Part shown: one piece after another, positions 10,831 to 19,626 of the stretch
How the letters are laid out: each line of letters begins with the position of its first letter
How positions within the stretch are numbered: position 1 is the stretch's first letter
Source of the DNA: Sulfodiicoccus acidiphilus
GTDB lineage: Archaea; Thermoproteota; Thermoprotei_A; Sulfolobales; Sulfolobaceae
Direction: 5' to 3'
NCBI RefSeq assembly: GCF_003967175.1
Contig: NZ_AP018553.1
Coordinates: 2,281,982 to 2,345,981 of the forward strand
DNA: 64,000 nucleotides
Made by a program: the position numbers and the translations under genes
The notes under the pieces: generated by a model
Seen by the model: only the letters and a program-made list of their open reading frames with translations
Databases searched by the model: none
What the model was told of the DNA's origin: nothing

Positions 10831-11086
10831 GAAGACTGGAATAAACTACGCGGAAGTGGAAATAGAAGGAGAGGAACACACTCTGGGTTCGCTACTAGTT
10901 GACCTCCTACTTAAGGAAGACCACGTGAAGATAGCGTCATACTCCCTGCCGCATCCACTCGTGGAGAAGATAGTGATCAAGATCCTGACAGATGGAGAGA
11001 TAGAACCAAAGGTTGCCTTAGAAAAGGCCATAGAGAAGGGTATTGAGCTGAGTAAGAAATTTCAAAGAGACGTAGAAGAAATTTGA
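10814..11086 (+). CDS. rpoL: RNA polymerase subunit Rpo11 (RpoL)
   Basis: A 90-residue subunit of archaeal RNA polymerase, the homolog of eukaryotic Rpb11/AC19. It pairs with Rpo3 to form the alpha-like assembly platform. The pattern EGEEHTLGSLLVDLLLKEDHVKIASYSLPHP, given here only as an outline of residues 18-48, with the C-terminal amphipathic helix, is typical. It overlaps csl4 at its start and the next small gene by 4 bases at its end. Confidence 0.94.
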   Translation: MEVKVKKTGINYAEVEIEGEEHTLGSLLVDLLLKEDHVKIASYSLPHPLVEKIVIKILTDGEIEPKVALEKAIEKGIELSKKFQRDVEEI

Positions 11087-11337
11087 AGAGAGGCACCAGG
11101 GTTGGGATTCTAGTAGAGGGGAGTACTTTCTTCCTCTGCGTATTTAGAGGGTTTTTCTTGGAGGCATTCTTCATCGGAGTTTCGAAGGCGGACGTTCTTT
11201 CTAAACTGGAGGAAAGTGGAGTAACCAAGGAGATCAGTTATTCCAATTTCGGTTTGGGAAGGGAATATTCTGGAGAGCTGATAGAACGCTGTGTTAGGAT
11301 AGCCGAAGGACTGAAGGAAAAACTAAAAAACTATTGA
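11083..11337 (+). CDS. Small conserved-context protein of unknown function
   Basis: An 84-residue protein whose TTG start overlaps the rpoL stop by four bases (TTGA), which together with the uninterrupted frame argues that it is a real gene. The first half is hydrophobic and aromatic (VGILVEGSTFFLCVFRGFFLEAFF) and could be a buried beta-sheet or one membrane segment. The second half is charged and helical, ending in a lysine-rich tail. No known domain is recognised. Lying between rpoL and tfs, it may be linked to RNA polymerase, but that rests on position alone. Confidence 0.65.
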   Translation: MKRGTRVGILVEGSTFFLCVFRGFFLEAFFIGVSKADVLSKLEESGVTKEISYSNFGLGREYSGELIERCVRIAEGLKEKLKNY

Positions 11338-11368
11338 ACTCGAAGTGTAGTTCTATCGGTGTGTAGTT

Positions 11369-11698
11369 ATGAAGTTCTGCCCAAAATGTAAGACAATGAT
11401 GAGCCCAAAGAAGGTAGACGGCCGAACCACGTACAGATGCCCCAAGTGTGGTTACGAGGAAGAAGCAACTCAGAGCCTCACCATAGTGACTAGAGTCAGA
11501 CATGACGATAAAGAAAAGATGTTGGTATTAGATGAGCAGGTGCCCGCGGGAAGCCAAAAAATGAAGGGAATAATCTGTCCAAGCTGTGGTGGAGATGAGG
11601 CCTTCTACTGGATGCTTCAGACTAGGAGCGCTGATGAACCTATCACAAGATTCTACAAGTGCACTAAGTGCGGTAAGGTATGGAGGGAATATGAGTAA
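11369..11698 (+). CDS. tfs: Transcription elongation factor TFS (TFIIS-like)
   Basis: Transcript-cleavage factor that reactivates backtracked RNA polymerase. The 109 residues hold an N-terminal zinc ribbon (C4, C7, C24, C27) like Rpb9 and a C-terminal TFIIS ribbon (C70, C73, C98, C101). The catalytic dipeptide D89-E90 in RSADEPITRF reaches the polymerase active site in homologs. It is the last protein gene of the run, and tRNA-Arg follows 33 bases later. Confidence 0.95.
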   Translation: MKFCPKCKTMMSPKKVDGRTTYRCPKCGYEEEATQSLTIVTRVRHDDKEKMLVLDEQVPAGSQKMKGIICPSCGGDEAFYWMLQTRSADEPITRFYKCTKCGKVWREYE

Positions 11699-11731
11699 AA
11701 CGTTAAAGACCCCCTAAATAGTAGCTGTAGT

Positions 11732-11806
11732 GGACCCGTAGCTCAGCCAGGACAGAGCGCTGGCCTTCTAAGCCAGTGGTCGGGGGTTCGAATCCCCCCG
11801 GGTCCG
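11732..11806 (+). tRNA. tRNA-Arg (TCT)
   Basis: Complete cloverleaf: acceptor GGACCCG/CGGGTCC, anticodon stem CTGGC/GCCAG with loop CTTCTAA giving anticodon TCT, T arm GGGGG-TTCGAAT-CCCCC, and discriminator G. No intron and no encoded CCA. It is co-directional with tfs and may be processed from the same transcript. Confidence 0.97.
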
Positions 11807-12003
11807 TGAATTTAGGTTCTGGGGTAGGGAGCTTTTCACTTCACGGCTTACGATTAGCCTAGACACACCCACAATAACATTATCCGAGACTTGACGAATT
11901 AATGTAATTAATTGATTTAAAATTAATAAAAACGACCTATAATACTACCTAACTACAGACCAGAGAGCTGAATTCTCGAGGAACCAATTTCTTAGTCAAA
12001 TCT

Positions 12004-12295
12004 TTAGCTTCCTCCTTGCCCTGAAAGTCTTTCCTCCAGGAGTTTCGTCGTTCCCGCCATCAGTTCGGGTCTAGTTTGGTGGACAGTAGGTGGCCCAGAT
12101 GACCCACTCCATTCGAAATTAACGAAGGAACCTTCATCGATTTCATCTGATTCTGTCAAAAGGTAGGATTGGGGGTTGATCCTTCCTCAGTTTCGTCGAG
12201 TCTGGAGGAACGTCATTAGCTTCAATAAGATCGTACATAAATAGTGATATATAAATCGTCGTTCCCGCCCTAAAGGGCGGAGCTTTCATTGACTT
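12004..12295 (-). mobile_element. MITE-like tnpB-element derivative, copy D
   Basis: A non-coding element of about 292 bp. The right end reads CTTCCTCCTTGCCCTGAAAG (from 12009), followed by TCGTCGTTCCCGCCATCAG, also found in copy A. The interior CCTCAGTTTCGTCGAG (12183-12198) matches copy A exactly. The left-end hairpin CCCGCCCTAAAGGGCGGAG is perfect at 12264-12282, and GTAA follows at 12296-12299. It lies 198 bp past tRNA-Arg and directly upstream of the thioesterase gene. The rest of 11807-12442 shows nothing but AT-rich sequence and the thioesterase promoter. Confidence 0.75.
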
Positions 12296-12442
12296 GTAAA
12301 CCCTTGCTCCTCGAGTTGGGACTAAAAACGAAGGAGTGTGCCTAAAGCGAGAAGTGACGGCCTTGGATTCCATTGTCGATCTTTCCCACAACTTTAGCGG
12401 GGTCTGGCAAAATTGATTAAAGGTTAGAGATAACGTGAAGGT

Positions 12443-13432
12443 ATGCCCACAATAAGGGAAACCTTGGTGGAATCTTACCATTTAGTGAATCCAGCAGACG
12501 CTAATCCTCTAGGTATCCTTCACGGAGGACATATGATGGATTGGTTAGTCAATGCTGGCACTTTAACAGCATCGAGAGTGGCTAGGGGGGAGGTCGTGCT
12601 AGCCTTCCTAGACGACGTCTTCTTCATAAGACCAGTACATGTAGGCGACATGGTTAGAATTAAGGCATGGGTGGAGTATGTAGGCAAGTCGTCAATGGAG
12701 GTGGGAGTGTTGGCGGAGGCTGGAAAGAACAGTAGTAACTTCTCAACTGCTACTCTATCCTACATGGTTTTCGTGGCCGTGAGTCCACGTGGAGAGCCAC
12801 GTGAGGTAGCGACCAAGGTTGAGCCTGGGAGGGATGAAGCCCTATATGAGGCCGCCAAGAATAGATGGCTAGAGAGGAGGGCTAAAGTAGCAGACAGAAG
12901 GGCCAAAGCTGAGGAGGTTACTCCGCTGGCGCCAGACTCAGAGTGGAAGGTAACGTCTTACAGGATCGTCCTCTCTTCCGACACGGTTTACGGGAACGCG
13001 ATGTTCGGAGGAAGACTCCTGAAGATATTGGACGAACTTTCAGATGTGGTGGCGTCGAGGTTCGCCCAAGGGGTAGTAGTAACTGGAAATGTCGACAACA
13101 TGAGCTTCTACTGGCCCATGAGGGTTGGCGATATTGTAGAGGTAACGACGGCACTGAACTACGTGGGGAAGACCTCAATGGAGATCGGAATAAAGGTGAT
13201 CTGCGAGGATCCGTACACCGGCAGGAGACATCACGCCACTACTAGCTACTATACATTCGTCCATCTAGGCTCAGACGCTAGGCCGGCCCCAGTTCCACAA
13301 TACGTCCCGAAAACAGAGGATGAAAAGAAGAGATGGGAAGAGGGGAAGCAGAGAAGTGAGCAGAGAAGGAGGAGACTAGAGGAGGTGAAGGAGATAATCG
13401 AGAAGGGAGTCTTCATTATGCCTTCCAATTAA
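12443..13432 (+). CDS. Acyl-CoA thioesterase, double hotdog
   Basis: Hydrolyses acyl-CoA to fatty acid and CoA. The 329 residues contain two tandem hotdog domains. The first, at about 10-120, has the NPLGILHGGHMMDWL helix and the YVGKSSMEVGV strand. The second, at about 170-275, has YGNAMFGGRLLKILDE and again YVGKTSMEIGI. This arrangement matches BACH-type thioesterases. A lysine/arginine-rich coiled tail follows. A TATA-like TTGATTAAAGG centred about 27 bp before the ATG implies a leaderless message. The gene stands alone. Confidence 0.88.
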   Translation: MPTIRETLVESYHLVNPADANPLGILHGGHMMDWLVNAGTLTASRVARGEVVLAFLDDVFFIRPVHVGDMVRIKAWVEYVGKSSMEVGVLAEAGKNSSNFSTATLSYMVFVAVSPRGEPREVATKVEPGRDEALYEAAKNRWLERRAKVADRRAKAEEVTPLAPDSEWKVTSYRIVLSSDTVYGNAMFGGRLLKILDELSDVVASRFAQGVVVTGNVDNMSFYWPMRVGDIVEVTTALNYVGKTSMEIGIKVICEDPYTGRRHHATTSYYTFVHLGSDARPAPVPQYVPKTEDEKKRWEEGKQRSEQRRRRLEEVKEIIEKGVFIMPSN

Positions 13433-13513
13433 GTGAAGACGGTTTCAATTTCAAGCTATCTATAAGTATCTTAATCAAGCAGAGAACTTGGATAAGTAAA
13501 ACTATTTTAAAAG

Positions 13514-15250
13514 TTATATTATATTATAATTATTATGATATAAAATCAAGTAGCCCGAGGTGTTTGTGGTGCTATTCTGTAGACCAATGGCGAGGAATGA
13601 TTGTTTATATCCCTGTCCGTTAAGTAGGTTCAGTGCAGTCAGAGCCTTGGTTGTCATGGCGTTATTTGAGGTGAGAGAAACTAATACGGCCCCACCGTAC
13701 TGGTTTATCACCTCTAGTACACCAGAGAAGCCCCCTACTACGCTCTCGTTCTCTTTCATAGATACGGTGAAGTTGTATCCATCGATGACATACTGACTGA
13801 AGTAGCTAAGGGAGAGATCTATACTCCCGTTCTGTAGGTACGAGACGTTGAAGGGAATTGCAGTTGGCGAAGTTATAGGGGTAGAGAAGGCAACGAAGTC
13901 CATCCTTATGGGGTACGAGATTGCGTAGTTCAAGCTAGCATTGATGATACCTCTATTAGAGGAGACCTCGTGGAAGGACTCATCGAGCTCGGCGTATTGG
14001 AAGTAATTGTTGAACTGTTGAAACGCCTGAAAACTTCCCCACTGTCTCACGAAACTAGTTTCTTCCCCGTGCAAGAACCTGAGTATTGCTCCATACTCGA
14101 TCACATAGTGCCCGTCCTCTTGATAGTATGTTCCTGAGAAGCTCCCTTGAAATATGGGAGCCGAGTCCATGAAGCTGGAACCATACTTAGTCAGTTTAGC
14201 GCTGATCATGGGATTTGAGGGGTTGTTCCAAAGCAGCAGCACGCCGGCGAGGTCCCAATCGAAGGCGTTAGAACCGCTTAGGCTACTGGCCTCCCTCAGG
14301 TTGGTCACACTCACTGAAAGGGTGGGATGGAGGCTTAACGCTAGGAGCGGTGTGAGTTCAATGAAGTAGCTGGAATGGAAGGACAGGGTGTTTATAGATG
14401 TTACGGGCCTCCAAGCGAACAGGTCGATCCCCCCGGTGTAGATGGTCTCAAAAGGGTTAAGAACGCCAGCTATAAGGGAGTCATACCTAACTACAATGCT
14501 CCTTGTGGCTGGCTCGTTGGTGTACCAGAACTCGTCTAGTCCTCCTCCTTCTTCGTAGAGAAGGAGGAGGTCCCTGTAAGTGCCGTTGGGAATGGTGATG
14601 TTTTGAGAGTAGGAGGGACGAGAGGGATTCAGAACGACGTAGGAGTAGTTCATGCTGTTCACAAAGAGTGGAATGAAATCGTTTGGAAGTCCTTCCGGCT
14701 TAGCTCCGGGATAAAGGTAAAGGGTAGCGTTGACTTCGTATATACCAGTAATATTAATTGACTTGTCTATATAGTTTGGGATCACGATCTGGAAGGTAAC
14801 GTTCCCCTTCAGTAGGTTCTCGAAGAGTGTCAGGTCGGCCTCAGCAGTGGAGTTCAATATCTCTTGAGTTGAACCCCAGAACACTGGTACTCCGTTCGCG
14901 AAGACGTAGGCTGCTCTATCGAACTGGGCCCCGTCGGTCTCCCTCACTGAGACGTTAAGCAAAACCATCGAGTAGTTTCCAGCCGGAATGTGCACCTTCC
15001 TTATAATAGGGGCCAATCCTGTGTTAGTCACTGCGGCGTTCCTGGCTATTACCACCTCGATGGGAGTAACGTTAGGAGGATGCAGCCCGTAAGCTTCGAA
15101 GGAGTAGTACATAGGGTCGTAACGGAGGACACTGGAAGAGGCTGTGACGTTGAAGAAGAGCCGCGGAGTGTAGGAATGAGAAAAGGACGCAGGAACAGCG
15201 GGGGCTGCAGTTAAAACTACGAAGATCAATAGTACGAGCCACCTCATCAT
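13514..15250 (-). CDS. Exported PNGase-A-like glycoamidase
   Basis: A secreted 578-residue protein with a signal peptide (MRWLVLLIFVVLTAAPAVPA). It resembles peptide-N4-(N-acetyl-beta-glucosaminyl)asparagine amidase A, which releases N-glycans from glycoproteins. The clearest mark is the DEFWYTNEP segment at about residues 236-244, preceded by a YRDLLLLYEE strand and followed by ETIYTGGIDLFAWRP. Many NxS/T sites suggest it is itself glycosylated. The ATG overlaps the stop of the upstream S53 protease (ATGA), so the two form one operon. The plausible joint job is breaking down extracellular glycoproteins. The activity is inferred from fold marks only. Confidence 0.75.
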   Translation of the reverse strand: MMRWLVLLIFVVLTAAPAVPASFSHSYTPRLFFNVTASSSVLRYDPMYYSFEAYGLHPPNVTPIEVVIARNAAVTNTGLAPIIRKVHIPAGNYSMVLLNVSVRETDGAQFDRAAYVFANGVPVFWGSTQEILNSTAEADLTLFENLLKGNVTFQIVIPNYIDKSINITGIYEVNATLYLYPGAKPEGLPNDFIPLFVNSMNYSYVVLNPSRPSYSQNITIPNGTYRDLLLLYEEGGGLDEFWYTNEPATRSIVVRYDSLIAGVLNPFETIYTGGIDLFAWRPVTSINTLSFHSSYFIELTPLLALSLHPTLSVSVTNLREASSLSGSNAFDWDLAGVLLLWNNPSNPMISAKLTKYGSSFMDSAPIFQGSFSGTYYQEDGHYVIEYGAILRFLHGEETSFVRQWGSFQAFQQFNNYFQYAELDESFHEVSSNRGIINASLNYAISYPIRMDFVAFSTPITSPTAIPFNVSYLQNGSIDLSLSYFSQYVIDGYNFTVSMKENESVVGGFSGVLEVINQYGGAVLVSLTSNNAMTTKALTALNLLNGQGYKQSFLAIGLQNSTTNTSGYLILYHNNYNII

Positions 15251-18200
15251 TCCCGCCTCCTCAAGGTGGAGACAGAGGCCACGATCAATCCCACTACTGC
15301 CAGCACTAACGTTAAGTAAAGGAGAGCGTCTGTGAACCCTATCTTCGAGCTTAGATCGGAGAGACCACCGAAGATGGAACTTATCTGCACAGCAGTACGG
15401 ACTTGATGGAACGAGTTGAACAGGGTGAAGTTGAGGTAGTACTGGACACCGTTCGAGGCCACAACCTGAAGGATGTACTCCCCGTCGGGTTCGATCGTTG
15501 CGTTAAAGGGCACAGTGAGCTGAACTCCATCGGCTCGCCTAGAAGCCTCAAATGGGATTGGAACCCCATCTAGCATTACAGAGAGGACCCTGACTTGAGG
15601 ACCAAGAACACTGAAGTTGACGTAAGATGTGGGAGAGGTCAGATTAAACTCAGCCGGCCTTATTGTCGGAGGAGGCAGAGTAGATAGATTCGAAACGTGG
15701 ACGAAAGAAGTTCCATGCTCTTGGATCTCGCTGTTGCTTTGATTGAAGGCGTAAGATAGGTTAGAGAGGGTGGAGGAATAAAGTTGGACTGTGGAGTTTA
15801 GTGCAGTTATTCCGACCTCAGAATTGGATATCTTGGAGTCGAACATCAACAACTCGGACCCGATCAGTTTCACGGAGGAGAGCAAAGAGGAGACTACAGT
15901 GACGGTGGAGTTACGTGCCTCTAACTTCCCGACAACTACGTCGTTCAGGGTTACGTTGATACCGTTCACATCTAGAGACGGTATGTAAACGTCACTCATG
16001 GAGATGCCGCCAGTTAACGGGTAAGCTAGAGGTACGTTGCTCTCGTTGAGGGAGGAAATAGTTTGTGGTCCTATGTAGGTGTAAGGCATGACGTTGAACT
16101 CTTCTCCTGGTGTCACTAGGTTTGCCCCCAACGGTGTGGAACCTGAGATTACCACCTGCCACACTCCCGACAGCGAGGAAACGGACAATCCTTGATACGG
16201 ACCCTCATTGAGAATGGAGGGAATGACATACTCCCCATTCCATAGCTTTGTAGTGCTATTGTACTGTAACGGTACCTCCACTTCTCCGCTAATTAGTGGG
16301 GTTTCATAGCTCAGCTCCCTAGGCAACAGGATGGCAGAGAAAGTACCGTACTGGACAGGCGTTCCATTGGAGTAAGTGATGGAGACTCTCACGTCGATGG
16401 TCTCTCCTTCATAGACTAGGGGGTCAACGTGGACTTGATAGTTGAGGGCCTCTGTGGAGACGTAGAATGAGAGGTTGTAGAGCCCTAGCAGTTCACCTGT
16501 AGAGGTATTGGCCTCTGCCACGAACTCCACTGTGTAGAACCCAGGTGTAAAGTTACCCGGCACAGTGAAGTTGGCCTCGTGGTATCCAAAGAGATTGAAG
16601 ACTCCGAATTGGGTTACGTCGGGAGCAAGGAACATGGGAACCGCTGCTACTAACTTTCCTGAGGAAGAATAGAAGTACGCAGTGATATTAGAAGTGAACA
16701 AACCTAATCCGCTAGGTTGGTATGCCGCAGCAAGCAAGGTGATAGTCTCTCCAGGGGACGCAGAAGCCATCGCTCCGTTCACTGGTGTGAGAATGTAAGC
16801 CAGCATTTGAAGTCCGAAGTAAACGTAGGTGTACGCCCCACCGAGGGAATTATTAACGAAGAACAAGTAGGAACCCTGTGGGTCCGTAGAGGGCAGTAAC
16901 CCTTCTCCTTCATACAATCCCTGGCCTATCGGTAGGAGAGTCACGTTCAACACAGTTCTTCCTTGTCTAACTAAATGCGCAATTAGAGTGGAGTTATCGA
17001 TCGGAGTCCCGTTTGGGTACATCTCGTAGGCTACGACTTGGAAAGGTTGGTTCACTTCGAGAGGAGGTCCGTAAGGGTAGGGAACCGGATATACAATTGT
17101 AACGCCAGCACCTACTTCTACGTACTGTATTCCAGAGCCACTTAGATTATTGTAGGTTCCGTTGACCGTCAACCTCCACATGCCAGGAGAGGCGTTGAGA
17201 GGAATCGTGAATGAGGAAGTCCACTCCAGGTCAGTTGAGTTGAACAGTAGTGGAACCCTCAGGGTGTAGCCACGACCGTCAGAGAAGTAGGCCTGGAAGT
17301 GACCGGAGGTGACGGGGGTGCCGTCGTAGGTGACGTAGGCCGTCACCTGTACGGCCGAGCCCTGGAGGTACCAAGGAGTGCCGTCGGTGGAGACGGAGAT
17401 GGAGAGCCCGGGCCTGAGGGAGGAGAGGAGGGAGAGGAGGAGGCCGCCGTCAGGTGTGCCCAGGCCGGTGGTGCCTGGCCCCGGGCCGTAGAGGCCGTTG
17501 AAGCCGAAGGTGACGTTGTGGAGGGCACCCCTGACGAGGGGGAGCACCCCGTTCAGGTCCCCGAGTGGGCCGAGCCTGGAGTCCAGGTCCGCCACCACCC
17601 CGGCCCAGGTGGGGGCGGCCAGGCTGGTCCCGCCGACGGCGAGGAGCTGTCCCTCCGCCACCACAGCGAGGCCGGTGTAGGGGTCGGCGTCGGCCGAGAC
17701 GGTGGGAACGGTCACCCCGGGGAAGAGGGTGGACGGGCCTCCTCCAGTGGAGACGTCCTGCCCGTAGAGCGGGTCCACGCTCCAGGCCGTCTCGTAGCCG
17801 TAGGTGGCGGTGCTGTTGAGGGCCCACAGGTAGCCGGACGTGACGTTCACGTAGAGCGCGGTCCCTCCCACGGAGGTGACGAAGGGGGAGGAGGCGGGGA
17901 AGAGGGCACCCCCGTAGGCCACCGGGGTTCCCCCAGTTGCCCCCTCGTCCCCGGAGGCAGCTAGGAAGGTGATCCCTTCGGCGGAGCCCAGGGCGAAGTA
18001 GAAGTTGGCGTAGGGGTAGTTCAAGGTGTAGGATGGAAACGTGGTATAAAATCCTGTCATTCCGAACAAGTTCTCTGGAATTCCCCAACTCATGGACACT
18101 ACGTCGGCTAGATCAGCGCTCACCACGTAATCTATTGCCTGATAAAGGGCATTGCCGGCGTTGGAAGCAACCACCACGTCTATGTGTGCGTAAGGCGCCA

Positions 18201-19074
18201 TGGAATGCACTGCCTCTACGTCTAGAGCGGTCTCAACGTCCCAACCAAAGATGTAGCCTAAAACTGGGTGATAAGGCCCTATGGGGATGACAGTTATGTT
18301 GGTTGGAGGGAGGTGGAACCTCTGATCGAAGGCCTGTACATCTTGAAGAAGTAAGGGATCTCCATACGCATCTATCACAGCGACTGTTACATTACGTTCA
18401 GTTGGAGATATGATGGGAGTAACGTTATAAGCACCTTGCAGATCTTGTGGCGTGTAAACGTCAGCGGCTATCGGGAAGGCTAGCGGCATCGAGTTGGGTA
18501 AGTCAACCCTCGAGATCAACCCTTTCTGAATTTTGCCCAACACGATTAACTGAGGTCTTATCTCGCTGTAGTTATCTAGTCCTACTATTATCGTTCCCTG
18601 AAGGGGGCCTGGAACCTGAGGTGGAGATGAAGGTGCGTAGTACAACTCACCTGCTCTATCATATAACTCTAATCTTGTCTGGAATAGGCTCTCCACTACT
18701 CGCGCTGGGGCCTCGACCATTAGGGAGAACCGGTCAGGACTCTGGTAAACTACAGTGAAGCCGTTAGCCTCCAAGTAGTTCAGAATCGAACTGAACATGG
18801 AGGCAGGTGGAGAGAACTCCTTGAGGACCTGAGAACGATTCAGCGGTGGGGCCTGCTTCTGAGACACTTCCTGAGCGTAAATGAGAAGTAGGGAGTAATG
18901 CCTAGGTGGAATAAAGATAGATAAAGTTACCGGAACGTCCAGCGGTAGGGAAGCTGTCACGTTTCCACTCAGCTCTGGACCCACGTATTGTGCCACAACG
19001 ATGTTGGGTATCCATGGGTAAGACATGGAAAGAAGAAAGAGAACAAATATGACCAAACCCGCTTCTCGTTTCAT
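15247..19074 (-). CDS. Membrane-anchored S53 (sedolisin/kumamolisin) serine protease
   Basis: A 1275-residue exported acid protease. The order is a signal peptide (2-28), a pro-kumamolisin activation domain at about 55-165 (YSLLLIYAQEVSQ...FSLMVEAPARVVESLF), a catalytic domain with E281 and D285 (DVETALDVEAVH), a SMSWG oxyanion segment, and the nucleophile S484 in GGTSLAAPTWAG. Ig-like repeats cover about 560-1020, a beta-helix-like stretch (SSLLSSVKLIGSELLMF) lies near 1075, and one C-terminal transmembrane helix is followed by RRR. It is probably held on the outer face of the cell membrane with the PNGase-A-like product of the overlapping downstream gene. Codons for about 355-595 are far richer in G+C than the rest. 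Confidence 0.9.
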   Translation of the reverse strand: MKREAGLVIFVLFLLSMSYPWIPNIVVAQYVGPELSGNVTASLPLDVPVTLSIFIPPRHYSLLLIYAQEVSQKQAPPLNRSQVLKEFSPPASMFSSILNYLEANGFTVVYQSPDRFSLMVEAPARVVESLFQTRLELYDRAGELYYAPSSPPQVPGPLQGTIIVGLDNYSEIRPQLIVLGKIQKGLISRVDLPNSMPLAFPIAADVYTPQDLQGAYNVTPIISPTERNVTVAVIDAYGDPLLLQDVQAFDQRFHLPPTNITVIPIGPYHPVLGYIFGWDVETALDVEAVHSMAPYAHIDVVVASNAGNALYQAIDYVVSADLADVVSMSWGIPENLFGMTGFYTTFPSYTLNYPYANFYFALGSAEGITFLAASGDEGATGGTPVAYGGALFPASSPFVTSVGGTALYVNVTSGYLWALNSTATYGYETAWSVDPLYGQDVSTGGGPSTLFPGVTVPTVSADADPYTGLAVVAEGQLLAVGGTSLAAPTWAGVVADLDSRLGPLGDLNGVLPLVRGALHNVTFGFNGLYGPGPGTTGLGTPDGGLLLSLLSSLRPGLSISVSTDGTPWYLQGSAVQVTAYVTYDGTPVTSGHFQAYFSDGRGYTLRVPLLFNSTDLEWTSSFTIPLNASPGMWRLTVNGTYNNLSGSGIQYVEVGAGVTIVYPVPYPYGPPLEVNQPFQVVAYEMYPNGTPIDNSTLIAHLVRQGRTVLNVTLLPIGQGLYEGEGLLPSTDPQGSYLFFVNNSLGGAYTYVYFGLQMLAYILTPVNGAMASASPGETITLLAAAYQPSGLGLFTSNITAYFYSSSGKLVAAVPMFLAPDVTQFGVFNLFGYHEANFTVPGNFTPGFYTVEFVAEANTSTGELLGLYNLSFYVSTEALNYQVHVDPLVYEGETIDVRVSITYSNGTPVQYGTFSAILLPRELSYETPLISGEVEVPLQYNSTTKLWNGEYVIPSILNEGPYQGLSVSSLSGVWQVVISGSTPLGANLVTPGEEFNVMPYTYIGPQTISSLNESNVPLAYPLTGGISMSDVYIPSLDVNGINVTLNDVVVGKLEARNSTVTVVSSLLSSVKLIGSELLMFDSKISNSEVGITALNSTVQLYSSTLSNLSYAFNQSNSEIQEHGTSFVHVSNLSTLPPPTIRPAEFNLTSPTSYVNFSVLGPQVRVLSVMLDGVPIPFEASRRADGVQLTVPFNATIEPDGEYILQVVASNGVQYYLNFTLFNSFHQVRTAVQISSIFGGLSDLSSKIGFTDALLYLTLVLAVVGLIVASVSTLRRRE

Positions 19075-19081
19075 CTGAGTT

Positions 19082-19103
19082 CACTATAGTGCGCTCACTA
19101 GTG
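19082..19103. promoter_or_regulatory. Two palindromes over the S53 protease core promoter
   Basis: CACTATAGTG (19082-19091) and CACTAGTG (19096-19103) are both perfect palindromes, four bases apart, 8-30 bp upstream of the protease ATG. A TATA-like TTTACA on the minus strand at about 19104-19109 would place the transcription start near 19079. The palindromes thus fill the space between TATA box and start, where archaeal repressors commonly bind. The regulator is unknown. Confidence 0.4.
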
Positions 19104-19304
19104 TAAATCTCTTTCTCACATAGTTTTCGCTAAACTGGTAATGAAACTTTGCCTGTGCAGTTGGTAGAGAGTTTAGTTGACGATGCTCCCACCACTAATC
19201 CCAACTCCCTCCTTAGAGGGTTGGACGTGTAGTTTACCGGTCGTTTACCATCTTCCGTCATTTACCTAAAACTTTACTGGGGTGCAATAAGATAACCGTT
19301 CTAT

Positions 19305-19592
19305 TTAAGAACCCAACGAATTCAATCTCTCGGCCAACCGAAAGTCCAAGTCGGTCAGTCCTCCTGCGTCGTGGGTGTAGAGCTCAACTATTACCTTATT
19401 GTAGTACACACAGACGTCAGGATGATGATCCATCGAGTCGGCTATTGGCGCCACCTTTCTGATGAACTCGACGGATCCGTCAAAGTCGCTAAATGTGAAC
19501 TCCTTCCTCAACTTGCCGTTAACAAGGGCCCAGCCAGGGAGGTTAGAGAGCCTAGCCCTTACTTCTTGGTCAGAGAGCTTTTCCATGCACAC
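19305..19592 (-). CDS. Pterin-4a-carbinolamine dehydratase
   Basis: A 95-residue protein of the PCD/DCoH family, which dehydrates 4a-hydroxytetrahydrobiopterin-type carbinolamines. The active-site signature MDHHPDV lies at 54-60 (H56, H57), with the later histidine in YTHDAGGLTDLD near 74-80. The pterin it would recycle in Sulfolobales is not established. The start is taken at 19592 (MCMEKL); an in-frame ATG two codons on is equally possible. The stretch 19104-19304 before it holds no gene. Confidence 0.9.
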   Translation of the reverse strand: MCMEKLSDQEVRARLSNLPGWALVNGKLRKEFTFSDFDGSVEFIRKVAPIADSMDHHPDVCVYYNKVIVELYTHDAGGLTDLDFRLAERLNSLGS

Positions 19593-19626
19593 ATAGCTGT
19601 CGGGATGGGTTTTTACTGTTTCTGAA

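Noticed and set aside
17299-17964. 221-codon open frame antisense to the S53 protease
   Set aside because: It results from the GC-rich codons of the protease catalytic domain; the product is low-complexity G/E/R/V-rich with no domain.
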